Assembly (NCBI RefSeq): GCF_052857255.1
Contig: NC_135498.1
Span: forward strand, 160,856,624 to 160,920,623
From: Amblyomma americanum
Taxonomy: Eukaryota > Arthropoda > Arachnida > Ixodida > Ixodidae
Direction of reading: 5' to 3'
Length of the DNA stretch: 64,000 bases
Part shown: positions 30,187-42,300 of the stretch, in pieces
Layout of the letters: every line of letters starts with the position of its first letter
Position numbering within the stretch: the first letter of the stretch is position 1
Notes under the pieces: model-generated
Told to the model about the DNA's origin: nothing
Seen by the model: the letters and a program-made list of their open reading frames with translations, nothing else
Databases searched by the model: none
Program-made: the position numbers and the translations under genes

Positions 30187-31074
30187 TACCTGTGCTACAC
30201 GGGTACGTTGAAATGACATTCGAGTCGAACGGCATTCGAAACTTCGAATGGCATTCAAACTGGATGGACCCACACGGTGCTACACGATTCCAACAGCATT
30301 CGAAAGCTTCAGTATGCTGCCGCCAAGCTACAGGGGCGCTGCTGCTGTTAAGTTTTGTTTTGAACAAATATAGCAGCAACAATTAATTTGTATAGTTACA
30401 GTCCACCATAAAATGGCTACTTTTAAAAGTAATATGTCATTTCTAATAAATTTTACTATTTATTCATTACTAAATGCCTCTGTTCTTACAGAGGCCCAAG
30501 CCCATAGCCCTGCCATTTTTTGTGTGCGGTCTGTTGGCTACATTGGGCTCTATCTCCTGCGTGTGTCGCAAAAAACGAAAAATTGCAATAAACTTCACTG
30601 AATAAAAAAAGCTCACTTAAAATGTACACACGCACAGAAGCACACGTACACAATATAAAAAGACAAAACACAGCAAAAGCAACAGCACAACGTGAAAAAA
30701 CGCACCGGGCCAAAATGGCTGCCTTTCTTTCCTACGATGGGTTCCAGAGTATGCGGTAAATATTTGCTTGCTAACAAAACTTGTGGAAAAAATCCGTGTG
30801 TGTATATAAATAGTATTTAGAATTTCATCGTTTAACGAACGTATTTGCTCTTCAAAACTTATGCTGCCACCTATGGCGCGAAGACGCTGCGGTAGAGAGT
30901 AGTCGCGCTTGCGCCTTGAAGGCATTCCAAAATCTCGAATGTCTCCGCGAAGCTCCGTCGACTCGAATGTTGTGAACCGAATGCCGTTCAAAAACGTGTA
31001 GCAGCGCACGTTTGGCAGTCGAGTCGAATGACATTCATTTGGAAGGCATTCGAAACGCCCGTGTAGCACAGGTA
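30187..31074. mobile_element. MITE with TTA target duplication (Harbinger/PIF-like)
   Basis: Ends TACCTGTGCTACACGGG and its complement, flanked by TTA (30184-30186 and 31075-31077). A 3-bp TWA duplication is typical of PIF/Harbinger. Subterminal attcgaa-type words repeat in both halves (cattcgagtcgaac, ggcattcgaaac). No transposase-like frame is present in 888 bp. The uninterrupted opposite arm of Tigger-5 (33012-33050) shows the empty site, which supports these borders. Confidence 0.75.
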
Positions 31075-31446
31075 TTACTCTACAGTTGGATTGGCCAAAC
31101 TTTCGGTACCTCATTTTTCCCAGTAGAGGTTCCTGCGATCTCTGCCACTTCGAGGTGGCAGTCGGATTGTCATCGCCATCAACTTGCTTTTTTGTCGTGG
31201 GCAGTTATTGCTTGTCTCTTCTCGCTTCTTCTTTCCTCCATGCTTGTCTCTAACGTTCGCCGTTTCGGCACTTGGGTTTCTCCGACCACGTCGACCGATT
31301 TACATCCGTACGCCGTTTTCTAATTGTGTCCGGTGGTTCCACCGCCTTGTCATTGCATGTGTTTGACAAGCAGTGTGGTGCACACTCGGGTTGTGGACAG
31401 CATGGCCCCACCGGGCCCGTGAAAGAAGCGTGGGAAGTATTCAACT

Positions 31447-31896
31447 ATGACCCTTGAGAAAAAGGCAGCGATCATTAGGCTAGTGCTGGATGGGCCAACA
31501 CAAGCTGACGTGGCCAAGTAGTTCACTGTGTCTAAGCAAACGATTTCGGACTGTGTGAAGAATAAGGAGCAGATTTCTTTTGCCTTTGAGGTGTCCCACA
31601 GCAGCAGACAGAAAAATAGAAAATGCACGACTGCAGAAAATAGAAAAGGCGACCAACCCGAATTGGAAAAGGCCTTGCTACTCTGGCTTAAAGCTGCTTT
31701 AGCAAAGAAGTGTCGGGCGACACGTTGAAAGAAAAGGCAGAGACCCTGGCGGTTAAAATGAACATTGAAGAATTCAAGTTCACCGACGAATGGCTCCGTG
31801 GATTCGAGAAGAGACACGGTGTATCTTTTAAGGCGGGACAATGGTATTCAAGCTATTTTCGTTGTTTTTTGACGGATTTTAATGAAAATGCATAGA
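31447..31896 (+). pseudogene. Tigger-5 transposase N-terminal fragment
   Basis: ATG at 31447 begins TLEKKAAIIRLVLDG, the first HTH of a Tigger protein. An in-frame TAG at 31519 interrupts it before FTVSKQTISDCVKNKE. The frame shifts near 31700 into DTLKEKAETLAVKMNIEEFK, TDEWLRGFEKRHGVSFKAG (second DNA-binding domain). Sequence beyond about 31850 is not coding, and the whole catalytic core is missing. Confidence 0.75.
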
Positions 31897-32583
31897 CTTA
31901 CTTAATTTTTTAAAATGATTTCAAATGTGAATTTTTTTTAGTTTAGGCCAGTTAGATTTCAACATAATTAACAATTAATGTCCATTGTTTGAGGCCCAGA
32001 TGGCAAAATACAGTCGCTGACCAATATTTCGTACTAGAAGGGACCCGAAAAATGGTCCGAATAATGGAACAGTCAGAAAGGTATGTGAAGTACAAAAAAA
32101 TTACTTTATTAAGATGAAATCGGCTTAAAAAGTTACTTATTTTACCTTGCGGGATAAGAGTCGTTAATTAAAAGTGAGTTGGTGCCCGAACGATGTTACA
32201 TACATTTAAACTCTCCAGGTGACTCACGCCCAAAGCTTTCTTCAATCTGGGGTTGGCGATTTGCACTTGTATTTTCGTGTATTTTAGCCAAAGTTGTGGT
32301 TTTACTGTACACACTAGACAGCAAGGTCATGGCGTTTAGTTGAATACTTCCCACGCTTTGATGACCCGGCGGCACTGGCGGGGCCATGTTGTTCACAACC
32401 CGAGTGTGCACCACACCGCTTGTCAAACACACACAAAGGCAAGTCAGTTTCGTTCAAAGCAGTGGAACCGCCGGACACAATCATAAAACGGCGAACGGAT
32501 GTAACTTCATGAATGCAGAGCTCCACTCTCGACGCGGTCAGAAAAATCCAAGTGACGAAACGGCAAATGACGAATGTATGAGA

Positions 32584-32852
32584 GCCGCTGCGGTGGCTCA
32601 GTGGTTAGGGAGCTCGGCTACTGATCCGGTGTACCCGGGTCCGAACCAGATCGCGGCAGCCGCACTTCGATGGAGGCGAAACGAAAAGGTGCCCGTGGGC
32701 TGTGCGATGTCAGTGCACAGAACGATCTCCTGGTGGTTGAAATTATTCTGGAGCCCTCCACTGTGGCACCTCTTTCTAACTTTTTTCTCTCGGTCCCTCC
32801 TTTATCCCTTCCCTTAATGCGTGGTTCAGGTGTCCGCCGAGCTCCAACAACC
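32584..32852 (+). mobile_element. tRNA-derived SINE (Ruka-like)
   Basis: Pol III promoter boxes of a tRNA are readable: box A tggctcagtggttag (32594-32608) and box B gggtccgaaccag (32637-32649). The tRNA-unrelated body (ggaggcgaaacgaaaaggtg, tgtcagtgcacagaacgatc) is the type found in tick SINEs. It is inserted in the right arm of Tigger-5. The 3' end is uncertain. Confidence 0.8.
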
Positions 32853-33273
32853 AATTTTCAACGTGTGAAACAAGCGATAACTGCCCGCGATAACGTTGGC
32901 GACAAAAGAAAGTTGACGGCGATGACAATACGACCGCCACCACGAAGTGTCAGAGATTGCAGGGACCTCTACTGGCAAACTGGCAAAAACGAGGTACTGA
33001 AAGTATGTCAAGCCAATCCAACTGCAGGGGAAATCCACCTGAATCCAAGATGGCACCTTTTGCACCGGCGAAAAGCCGATTTGATGGCCGATTTTGGCTT
33101 GCTGGCAATTGAAATTAGTCTGAGAAATCATACTTTCGAGCTTTTATAGTCCGAAATATCCGTCGCGAATATGTATATGCTTCTATGGGGTGACTTGACG
33201 GTGTTGCACCGAAGTCCGAAATATCCTACAAGTCCGAATTATTGGAGTCTGAAAAAACCCGTCGGCTACTGTA

Positions 33274-34399
33274 ATGGCCCGCGCTTTGGCGAACCACAGA
33301 TCAACGTAATCTTCTGCCAGTGCCGTTTACTTTGTCTCGTTCAGGCATTCCATGTAATGCTTGAAGCCTGTATATAAACCAGTTTTGGCATGGTACTTGT
33401 TTTGAACAGCACACAGGTTGGTAGAATCCGTCGGTTGTACTCCCCCAGCGTCTTCCACGCTAACCAGACAATCTGGTTGTATGCAGCAAGCCGAAACTGC
33501 TTGCACAAAATGTGTGCATCAATATTTCTCTTTTCGTTATATTATTTTCTTTCCTGTTTTAAACTCTTAGCCTTTTCCAGCTGGTTCACATCCATGCTGA
33601 GCTAAGGCTACTTCCAGGACTGTCTTTAAGGCACACAGTCTTGTTTGAGCTCGTTACGCACTGTGTGCCTTTTTGCTTTTTCCTGATTGCTTGCACCTCA
33701 TGGCAGCGCAAGCAATTCTCTTAATCTTTCATCAGCACGCAGCAAACGCACCTGCACCTAACTGAACAAAAAAGCGATTATATAAGCCTAGTATACTTGA
33801 GCAAAGCAAACATTTGCATTCATGAGCGCTTGGTCATGGCTGACTATCAACAATGGTGCCTGAATTCATGCTAATTTGTCCTTGAGTGAGAACGGCAAAG
33901 TTGTCGAGCCCCGGTACGCATACATGTATATCATTCACAAATAATTCTGCTGGTTATCACGATACGCAACAGCAGCAACTATATCTCACAGTACACTAGT
34001 TTTGATGAGCAGCACTGCGAGCTCCGACACGCAGCCATAATTATTCTTCAAAAGCGTGTTCAGCATGGAAAAAAAAGAAAACAACGCACGGGGGTAAGTG
34101 CAGAAGTTTCATGTTTGAACAGCAGCCCGAACATGCGACAGAAGGAAAGCGCACATGGGAGCTTCCTCCCAGTCGCCTCGTCTCTTCGCGCTGCAGTACA
34201 GCAGTGAACCCACTCCAACTCACCCAGTTTGGCATTCTTTTGTAGTTATAAGAGACCTTTGGGAGTAATCAGGAAAGTAACTATAAATAAATGAAGAAAC
34301 AAATGCTTTACCTCGCGCGGCTCGTGTAAGCGTGCCGGTGATCTGATTTAGATCATGTTTACAGGCGTTACAACAAGTTGATCAAGAGAAAAAACCAGG
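33274..34399. other. No recognised gene
   Basis: No convincing coding sequence, TIR pair or repeat. It may include the eroded 3' end of the piggyBac relic that follows. Confidence 0.4.
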
Positions 34400-35133
34400 G
34401 AAAGAAAAAAAACAGTAAAGCAGTCACCCTTCTGCAGGCTCAATTTTTCAGATTCTTTAGGCATGTTCTTGCAATGCTGCCTCACTGTGCCAACAGCGTT
34501 TCATCCTGACTCCTTGATGCGGAGAAACAGGGTTGGAGAGCTATACTAATTCCACAAAAATGCCGTGGCCATTTGGGAGGTAGTCGCCAGCAAGATTGAT
34601 CACAACAGCCTCGCTTCACAGCATCCCAGTGGTTGCAAGTGACTTGTCACTTTTTCCTGTGTAAATCCGCTGCTTGACTCGCAGATCTTGTAAAATTTTA
34701 TGCCAAAGTTTGCTCACTTCAACGGTTTGAATTGAACACATCAGAGTTGACCTCGAAACTTCATAAGGTTCTCGTCCACTGACAAATCCTCTTCTGGATA
34801 ATAGGCAGTGCAGAAAGCCTCCAAGACATGCTCTAAAACTGAGCACAGTTTCCAGTGCCTGTCACAGTTATCTGGGACACTACTGTCTAAGAAATGGAGG
34901 TATTTACACTGTGCCTGATAGCGCTGCCTAGGCTACAAAGATGCGAAGAATGGCATGCTGGCTCTAGATCTCTTTGCCCAATAGCATTGAGCTGTGTTTT
35001 TTCTGACCTGATCCATCAGTAGATAGACAGTGAAGAAGACTTCCATCTCACCTGGTGTTGTAGCAAGCCATGAAGCATCTGGAGACGAAGCCTGTTTTAC
35101 GGCTGCAAACACATTAGTTTCATCGGCGATCAT
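34400..35133 (-). pseudogene. piggyBac-type transposase relic, central and C-terminal part
   Basis: Minus-strand pieces in several frames: TPGEMEVFFTVYLLMDQVRK and CYWAKRSRASMPFFASL (35133-34933, cf. piggyBac TPEELKAFLGI...DYWS), then SVDENLMKFRGQL with GIKFYKICESSSG (about 34840-34640), and YSSPTLFLRIKESG with NAVGTVRQHCKNMPK (about 34560-34440). The order matches the piggyBac DDE domain. Several stops and frameshifts make it dead. The N-terminal part lies at 37651-37896, beyond Tigger-6. Confidence 0.72.
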
Positions 35134-35195
35134 CTTTCATAATTATCTGCCAATCAAGGTGTTGAATGGCGACAAAGCCGTTGGATTTGCTGCCA

Positions 35196-37605
35196 CAGTC
35201 GAATCCACTTATAACAATATTCAAGTGCCACAAAAATTCTATTGTTATAACCGATAATTGTTATAAACGGGGTGCACGAAAAAAAGAATAACTGCAAAAA
35301 GGGATCACGGACAGCAAGTGACATGCGAGCTCTGCCGAGGCATCGTTTTGGTGGCCCCGAAAGGGGCCTTGTAAAAAACGTGAGAAGGTTGCCGAGGCTG
35401 CCTCTCAGCTTTAGAAATCCTGAAGAAATGCTGGGGTGAAATTGGCACAAGTATCTCTTCACGTACTTCTCACTGGCTCGCACGAGAAAACCCCTTGTCC
35501 GTCAGCCTTGTTTGCTCCACGCGAAGCTTGCTGACATCCTTCTCCATAGCATCCAGGTACTCCACATAGTGCAGCGGTAGGTTCCTCGCGAAAACAAAGC
35601 TCGGAGGGACTGAATCAACTGCAGTGCCTCCTGCGAGGACAACGTTGAGGCAGCCTGCCCTACCGCATCATCGCTGCGGCCGTCGCCGTCAGTGTCGTCG
35701 TCACTGTCCGATTCAAGCACGTTCGCGGCAATCACCTCATCGGTGAGAAGTTCTAATGTTACTAATGCGTTGTCCACATGCAGAAACTCTTCCGAGTCGT
35801 GAAGCATCCTCATCAACTGCGGACAAAAGTTCTGCATATGGTATCACTTCGTTGGTGGTGGGAACTTCGCAGGCTTCGTCTAAGTCACTCCTGCCTCGGA
35901 CAAAGCACGCTTTCCTAAAGCAGTTCCACACCATAGACGCACTAACTTCGGGCCATGCACCAAACATAAACTGCACGGCCATCAGCAGATTGATTTTCAA
36001 GCCTGGTTGTTCCCTGCTTCTTGTCCGTGCGGCCATGTCCATCAATAAGACTAACCTGCTCAGGACGCAGCGACGATACATCACCTTTAAATTGGCGATC
36101 ACGCCGGCGTCCATGGGCTGCAAGCCTGCCGTGTTGTTCGGAGGCAGGAAAAAAACTTCCACGTTTGAAAGCTTGAGCATGTTGGAGTGGTGGGCACTAC
36201 AATTATCCAGGACGAGCGCCACCTTACTCTTAGATCACTCGATGCGCTGATCAAACTCCAAGAGCCACTTGCGAAAAAGTTATCGCTTTATCCATGCCTT
36301 GCGATTGCTACAGTAGTGTACTTGTATCCTGGCAGCACCGCGCAAGCAGCAGAGATTTTTTGACTTCCCAAAGACAAATGTGCCAAAGACAAATGCGGGG
36401 CACTTGTCACTCCTGTCCATGTTGGCGCAAAAAAACACACCGAGGCACAGCTTGCTGTTTTTGCCGCCCTTGCACGTGTCTCCTTTCAGTGCATTCGTCT
36501 TGGAGGGCAACATCTGGAAAAACAGCCCCGTTTCGTTGCCAATGTATACGCCGGCGTCAACGTAGTTGTCGAGGATGCGGGGCTGTGTTTCCTGCAGCCA
36601 CTTCTCCTTCGCCTGCACGTCAAGCGAAGCTCCCTCGGTGGTGACGGCTTTGTACATAATGCTGTTCCTCTCTTTGAAGCAATGTATCCAGCCGCCACCT
36701 GGCTGGAATGGAAGTCCACATTGTTAATCAGCAGGACAAACTGCTTCGCCTTTGTGACCAGAATTGGTCGGTGATAGGCAAGTTCTGGGCACGGGCACCA
36801 AGAAAACGCTCGTAGAGGGCCTCCACCTCCTTATAGGCACCTTGTCGAACGCGTTTGTGCCCACTGTCAAGCAAGCACTTTTCTTTGTTGAACTTCTCAG
36901 CGGAGCGGATGATCGTCGACGCCATCGGTTGCGACAGTACGTACTTCTTAACCAAGTCACACACCTTCCTACCGTCTTTGTAGACCTTCACGATGCTATA
37001 CTTCGTCTCCAAATTGATAGCCGTGCGCCTTCTTTTCACCGGTAACTTCGTCCAATAATCAGCGGGTAGGTCAGCCATCTTCCGTTTCGGCGGCAATTCA
37101 AACTAGACGGAGAAACCACATGGCCAGCAACGACTTCGACGCTATCATTTAACACAAACAACCAAATCTGTTGGCAGAACTGCGCAGAATGAGGGGCAAG
37201 CGAGCAGATCAGTGCTGTTGGCGAGGTCCATTCGTGTTTCGGCGGCGTAGAGCTATGGATGCAGCCATTTTATGTTCGGAGGTGTGGAAAGGCGGCGAGA
37301 GCTGGAGAGAGGTGTGCAAGGCTGGTGCAGAGAAGGCCGGAAAACGGGTTCTATGTATGAGCGTATGGTGGGGAGGGTGGGTGCAGCTGCTGGAATTTCT
37401 TTCTTTTTTGTTTTCAAGGATTTCACATTCCACTACCTTTTGTGACGAGCACTCAGGAGCCAGACTTCATTGTTATAACCGATAATGTGGCATGGGGGCA
37501 TTGTAGTAAGCCGGTTATTTTATCAGAAAATGTACAAAAGGGGACCCTGTAGCAGCTTTTCAGATATATTGTTAAAACCAGTATTGCTATATGTGGGTTC
37601 GACTA
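35196..37605 (-). mobile_element. Tigger-6 (pogo superfamily), inserted in the piggyBac relic
   Basis: Left TIR CAGTCGAATCCACTTATAAC; right end the complement of tagtcgaacccacatatagc. The cgttataaccgataat-type repeat occurs near both ends (about 35240-35265 and 37470-37490). The flanking TA has decayed (CA on the left), consistent with an old insertion. Confidence 0.82.
35502..37078 (-). pseudogene. Tigger-6 transposase, multiply broken, first catalytic Asp lost
   Basis: The probable start is ATG 37078 (MADLPADYW). Recognisable parts: HTH (NLETKYSIVKVYKDGRKVCD, then SQPMASTII), the second DNA-binding domain (GGGWIHCFKERNSI), catalytic box 1 as YIGNETGLFFQ, box 2 LVLDNCSAHH, box 3 QPMDAGVIANLK, then WNCFRKACF and an acidic Asp-rich tail. 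Box 1 normally reads NADET, and here the Asp is Asn. At least three frame breaks (around 36740, 36280 and 35740) and a stop in the 36230-36290 region make the gene dead. Confidence 0.85.
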
Positions 37606-37650
37606 CAATTGCTTCTCCACTTTCTCACCGCTCTCAGTGTTCTTCCACTT

Positions 37651-37896
37651 CTATTCCTCGATGCTTGGCACTTTTGAATCCTGCGCTGAGTCGACGTCAG
37701 AACTGCTAGATTCGGCATCAGAGTCTAAATCCTGATCACGTGAATCACTTTCACAGTCACTGCTTTGCAGGTCATCAAGAACAACAGTGTCATTGCTGTT
37801 AGAGTCATCGTCACTAGCAGACAGAAGCGTCTCAATATCCGCATCTGTGACTCTTGCTTCTGCGTGATGCCATGTTCGACTTGAGAACAAAACCAA
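37651..37896 (-). pseudogene. piggyBac-type transposase relic, acidic N-terminus
   Basis: Ser/Asp-rich 81-codon segment (DADIETLLSASDDDSNSND, SDCESDSRDQDLDSDAESSS), typical of the disordered acidic N-terminus of piggyBac transposases. It is on the same strand as 34400-35133 and separated from it only by Tigger-6, so it is probably the same gene. Alone, the composition would not be diagnostic. Confidence 0.55.
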
Positions 37897-37899
37897 CTA

Positions 37900-38136
37900 G
37901 AAGGCTGGAAGATGCTTTTATCCCGCTAATTATTTGCGAATCTAGCCGACAACTGTTGCTGTCTGATGTAGAAACTAGTAACGATAAGCGAGAAAATTAC
38001 AGTGCTGCGCCATCTGTTATTTACTGAAAGCTAACTTTTTTCTGCTAGACGTCGATTCGCCATCTTTAGCCACTTGGCCCTTTTTACCACCGGACGGCGA
38101 GTGACCGTCTCTTGCCGGGACTGGGTCGAGCAGCTT
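37900..38136. other. No recognised gene
   Basis: Flank between the first piggyBac relic and the TTAA border of the second. No TIR for the first relic was found. Confidence 0.4.
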
Positions 38137-38498
38137 TTAACACTTTCCTGCCCACGGGAAAAGTGGTGCTGTTTGGGTGGTGTCATTAATATATTTTTTC
38201 TTTAACAAAACTTGCTTGATACAGGAGTGTATAGTATCAAATTGTAGAAGAGGAAATTCTCTTCGCAATGGTATAAGTTTCAGTCAACAGGTTTATTAAG
38301 TATGTGATGAAAAAAAAATTACCAGGAAAAATTTGTATTCTCAAAGAGAAAACGCACAAAAACATCAAAGTTTCTTCACACAAACAAAACAAAAAATTTC
38401 AGGATATACGTTTATTACAACAGGGACTGATGCAACACTGCAGCAGATTTCAGCTTTCCTTGTACAGTATTCGCTGAGGTGGACAAGGACACAGTAGT

Positions 38499-39230
38499 CT
38501 ACCTACTATCGTGCCACCGCGCGAAACAGTTCCTTGTTGCCGTGAAACAGAGGTTTGCTGCACATGTCTTCCAGAAAACATTTGTCTTTTGTTCGACCTT
38601 TATTTCTTCATAGCACAATTTGCAGTTTCGGTATTTTTTTTTTTTTGGTGTTTGTGCTGCAGCCCTTAAGGTTTGTCATCTCTTCCGGAGTGACCTCCCG
38701 CCAAGATCCATCTTTTTCGCTGTAGGACGGTTTCTTCAATATATGCATCCACGCATACTTGTTCGTGTTCCTGCATATCTCGCTGATGATTTCCGCGGTG
38801 AAATATAGGAGGAAGAAATCGACGGCTCTGAAGAAGCGCCGTGTGGCACTCCGGCGCGCAACGCCGAGGTCGATGCCTCGCTGTCTTCTAGCCGAAAACA
38901 CGACTCTCTGTGCTGCTGGTGGCAAGCAATTCCGCCCGAAAGATGTTGACACCCTGCAGATGAGTTGTGACCTTCAGAACACTGATCTCTTGCGATCAGT
39001 GCACAGCAAAAGCGGAACTTACTGGGGCATGGCTGTTAACATTCCGGGTCGGTTTGACGCAGTTTCACTGTCCGTGCTAAACTCTGATGAACCAATATCT
39101 CCCTCTGAGTCATCACTGCTGCTGTTCTTGAGCAAAAACGAGCTCTCAGATGCATCAATTTCCGCGGAAAAGCGCCGTTTCTGTGCAGCTGCGGCGCGTG
39201 ACGTCGACGCCTTGATGTAAACAACGAGCG
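38499..39230 (-). pseudogene. Deleted piggyBac transposase (N-terminus fused to Cys-rich tail)
   Basis: Minus strand: the N-terminal region leads to AEIISEICRNTNKYAWMHI and KKPSYSEKDGSWREVTPEEM (cf. piggyBac NLYA...W.pvt..El). It then passes directly, in another frame, to a C-terminal cysteine-rich finger YRNCKLCYEEIKVEQKTNV, FWKTCAANLCFTATRNCF, ending near 38499. The whole DDE core (about 300 residues) is absent. A run of T (38635-38648) and a frameshift mark the junction. Confidence 0.72.
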
Positions 39231-39352
39231 CCAGTCAGGTGACTTAGAAGGGGCTTTAAAAATAGTCGCGTGACTAAAAAAAAAACGCAAAGCAAAACAG
39301 ACAGAAAGGTTCCTTTTTTACTCACTGGATGGCGCTAGCTAACCAGGAGCAC

Positions 39353-42300
39353 TAGGGTGCCTCGATGCGCTCTCCGCTTAGGGTGAGGACAACCGCGTCG
39401 TCTGCTAGCGCGACCGCCATTTTCTTGCTTCCGCTGGTCGCGAGACGCTCGTTTGCTGCGTGGCGCGCCTAGATAGAGGTGGCCCCGCTTGCATTGGGAG
39501 CTTGAATTTGACTTTACTTTTGAAAATCATTCATTTTATAGTTTAGATGAAAAGTAAGAGTAAAGATTCGGTGATGCATTCGCTATTTCGAGACGATTAG
39601 CGAAAGTATAGCGGATATCTTTCTTTGTTTTGCTATAGGTGATCACGGCGGGCAGCTGATCGTCGTCGTTGGAATACCGGCGCCACGGAGTTGCTATCAT
39701 TGCGCTTACTTGTGGATATAGCGGAAAGAGGGTGAAGTGCGCCAAGTGAACAGCTGCATATTCAAGTACGAACGCATGACATACTTACGTTAACTTACAC
39801 TATTATGCAATGGTGGCAAAAACATTTTGCAGTCAAAACATAAAAACCTAGGCGCACGCAAGAACAATCATTTAATGCCTTAATGCACAAGTACAATATC
39901 TACAAAATGATTACAAAAGACGATTCAATGCAAGCGTAATGCAACTTGTGTGTCTTACGCTTTAATTTTTCTCACGCTTATGTGCATGCACACGAAAAGT
40001 TCACACTTATTACAGCGTCTTCAAGGAAGAGAAACACCAGCACAAGTTTTACTTCCGTGACCACCAGCACGTGTGGCTGGGTACTGACGTAGATGTATAC
40101 GTAGCCGCAGTCTTGTGTAGGCGGCTATCAGCATTTTTCCTATTGCTTCCTTGTGATCTGCACATGTGTTCAGGCATGGTCGGTCTATCTTTGCAAAGTA
40201 TTCAGTGAGCGATTTCAGCGGGGACTTCATCGTGTGTATTTTGTTAGTGCACCACGCGGCAGCGCCTGTGAAGTACTCCTCGTAGTTCTTGAGAGTGCGC
40301 ATCACTTCACTGCTAGGATAAATCAAGTTTCCTCCATCCCTCACATACTCCTTCAGAATTGTCAAAGAGGCATATTCATTACAAGCTGTTCCGATGAGAG
40401 CATCTTTGCACTGGGAGCAAGACACAGACTTTAAGACGCTTTTCAGGATGAACCCTCCCAGGTAGTACAAAATGGAACATTCCGTTGACGTCAGTTCTTC
40501 GATGAACAAAATCTCAGAGTCATCTATTTCTTCAGGCAAATTTTCTGAGTGCTGCTTCTTTGCTTGAGAAAGGAGATCGACGAGGTACTCTCGATCATCA
40601 AGCTCATAGCTTGTTGTTCGTGGCGTGTGTAGAAATTGGCTCACACTAACAAGCCTCAGAGCACATTTTAAATCATATGCCGTCGGCACTGGCTTCCTTA
40701 GGCGTACTACTGAAAAAAGATTTTCGAGGCAGTCTTGAAGTAGCCTGCTTGTTAAGAAAAACTCGTAGCGTTCATTGCCCAGAAAAACTTCTTGGAGGCA
40801 AAGGACAACTGTCGTGGAAATAAGCAGCCCAGCTTGGGATGGTTTCCACTGAGAGGTGGCGCCCATATTCATCCCTTGTATAGTTTCTGCTGCAAGGCGC
40901 AAGGTTTTCAGAGCAGCGTAATATTTCTCCATATTTCGGTGGCTTAAAGCTAAAGTGGGATGGCGTGATGACATCAGGGCATACCACTTTGACACCAGAT
41001 CGAAGAACCATGCTGTCGTTTCGGCAGATGGGTCAAGCAGCCCTTCTTTCACCAAAAATCGGATAGCCGGTGCCGCCTCTCTGAAGAATTGAAGAGCTAC
41101 TCCTACCTTCATTTTTGTAAAGTGGCCGGAGCTGACATGAACTTCCGATAGGGCAGGGGCTACTTTAAGTTCCCTCTCTGCGTCGTAGTCCACCACTGCC
41201 TGGACGTGCTCCAGTTTCACGTTTGGTGACGGGAGGTTGTTGTCGAGCACGGTGGCATCGCTCAGTGCAAACACTTTCGAGCTTAAAAGTTGCCCTCGTA
41301 GGTTCTTCAACACATGTGCTGCATCAGCAGTGAAAAAAAGCTCTTTCCCGTCCAAGCATGGATGCGGTATTGAGCACACTGTGGTAGAATTTCTGTGGCT
41401 TGAAAATCCTAATTCTCGCCACATCGCTCGATTTGCTGATCCCATGTCACATGTGACAGCACGGACTCTGAGGGAAATCTGGCCACAGCGCCGAATGATG
41501 TCGAGTACATAGTCTTTAAGCACGGCACCTTCCACGTGTTGGCCAGTGAATTCATAGCCGATGACCTGCTTCCACCGCTGATTGATTCCTCCCAGCATGA
41601 ACACCAAAGCGTGATTGGCGGGCTCCTCTGGCTTCGAAGGAAGTGTTATACTTCCAAGGAGAACGTCTTCACCTCGATCCAGTTCAAATGCTGTAGCAAT
41701 TTCCATCTCGTCTAGAAACAGCACACAGTCTTTTTCCACGTTTTCCATTGTGTCAGTCTTGCACTTCATGACATCAAAAACTTCTTGAAGAATGCCTGGA
41801 AGGAACCTCAGTCCCTGGATCCTCCGTGCCAACGTCCTGCTGGACGGAAGAGGGTAACCCAACTTCCTCAATGTCTCATATCCTGTCGTTCCGCAAGCAA
41901 ACTTAATTTGCAACCCTTGCTTAACCGTCTCCGCAGACCACGTGTGACCCTGAGTGCTATTTTTAGAAATAGCGGAAATTTGGTCTGCATTCAAGAACCG
42001 TGTATTTTTTGCGAAATTATCAGCCATGCTTTCATGCTTTCGAACTTGCTTTTTGAGCTTTTGGATTGTCTTGTTAGCAATTGTGTGATGTTCTTGAAGC
42101 GTGGCGTATTTCCTTTCCATGTCTACCAACTGCTTTCTCAACTCAGCACAATCCGTTTGTGTCCCACTAGCTGTAGGTGTTTCATCTGTCGAGCTTGGAC
42201 TTCCGACGTTCGAAGATTCTACATCTAAGCTGTCGACTTGGAGATTGACCGATGACGTATCTCGGGACACCATTTCGGTTGAATCGGGGAGCAAATCTGC

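Larger units (their letters stand above)
29962..33271 (+). mobile_element. Tigger-5, near-palindromic element with inserted MITE and SINE
   Basis: Termini CTGTAGCTGACGGG (left) and complement of CAGTAGCCGACGGG (right), flanked by TA (29960-29961 and 33272-33273). The inverted arms are very long: the left arm (29962-30186 plus 31078-31445) pairs with 33271-32330, interrupted only by the two insertions. The arms include the 5' non-coding region and the promoter side of the transposase. Only an N-terminal transposase fragment is left in the centre. 31900-32330 holds degenerate sequence and another TIR-like word (cagtcgctgaccaatatttcg, 32011). Confidence 0.78.

Noticed and set aside
30617..31114. 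165-codon minus-strand frame
   Set aside because: Spans the border of the TTA-flanked MITE and continues into Tigger-5 flank; no domain seen.
37209..37485. Short frames near the right part of Tigger-6
   Set aside because: Non-coding 5' region of the element; no homology seen.
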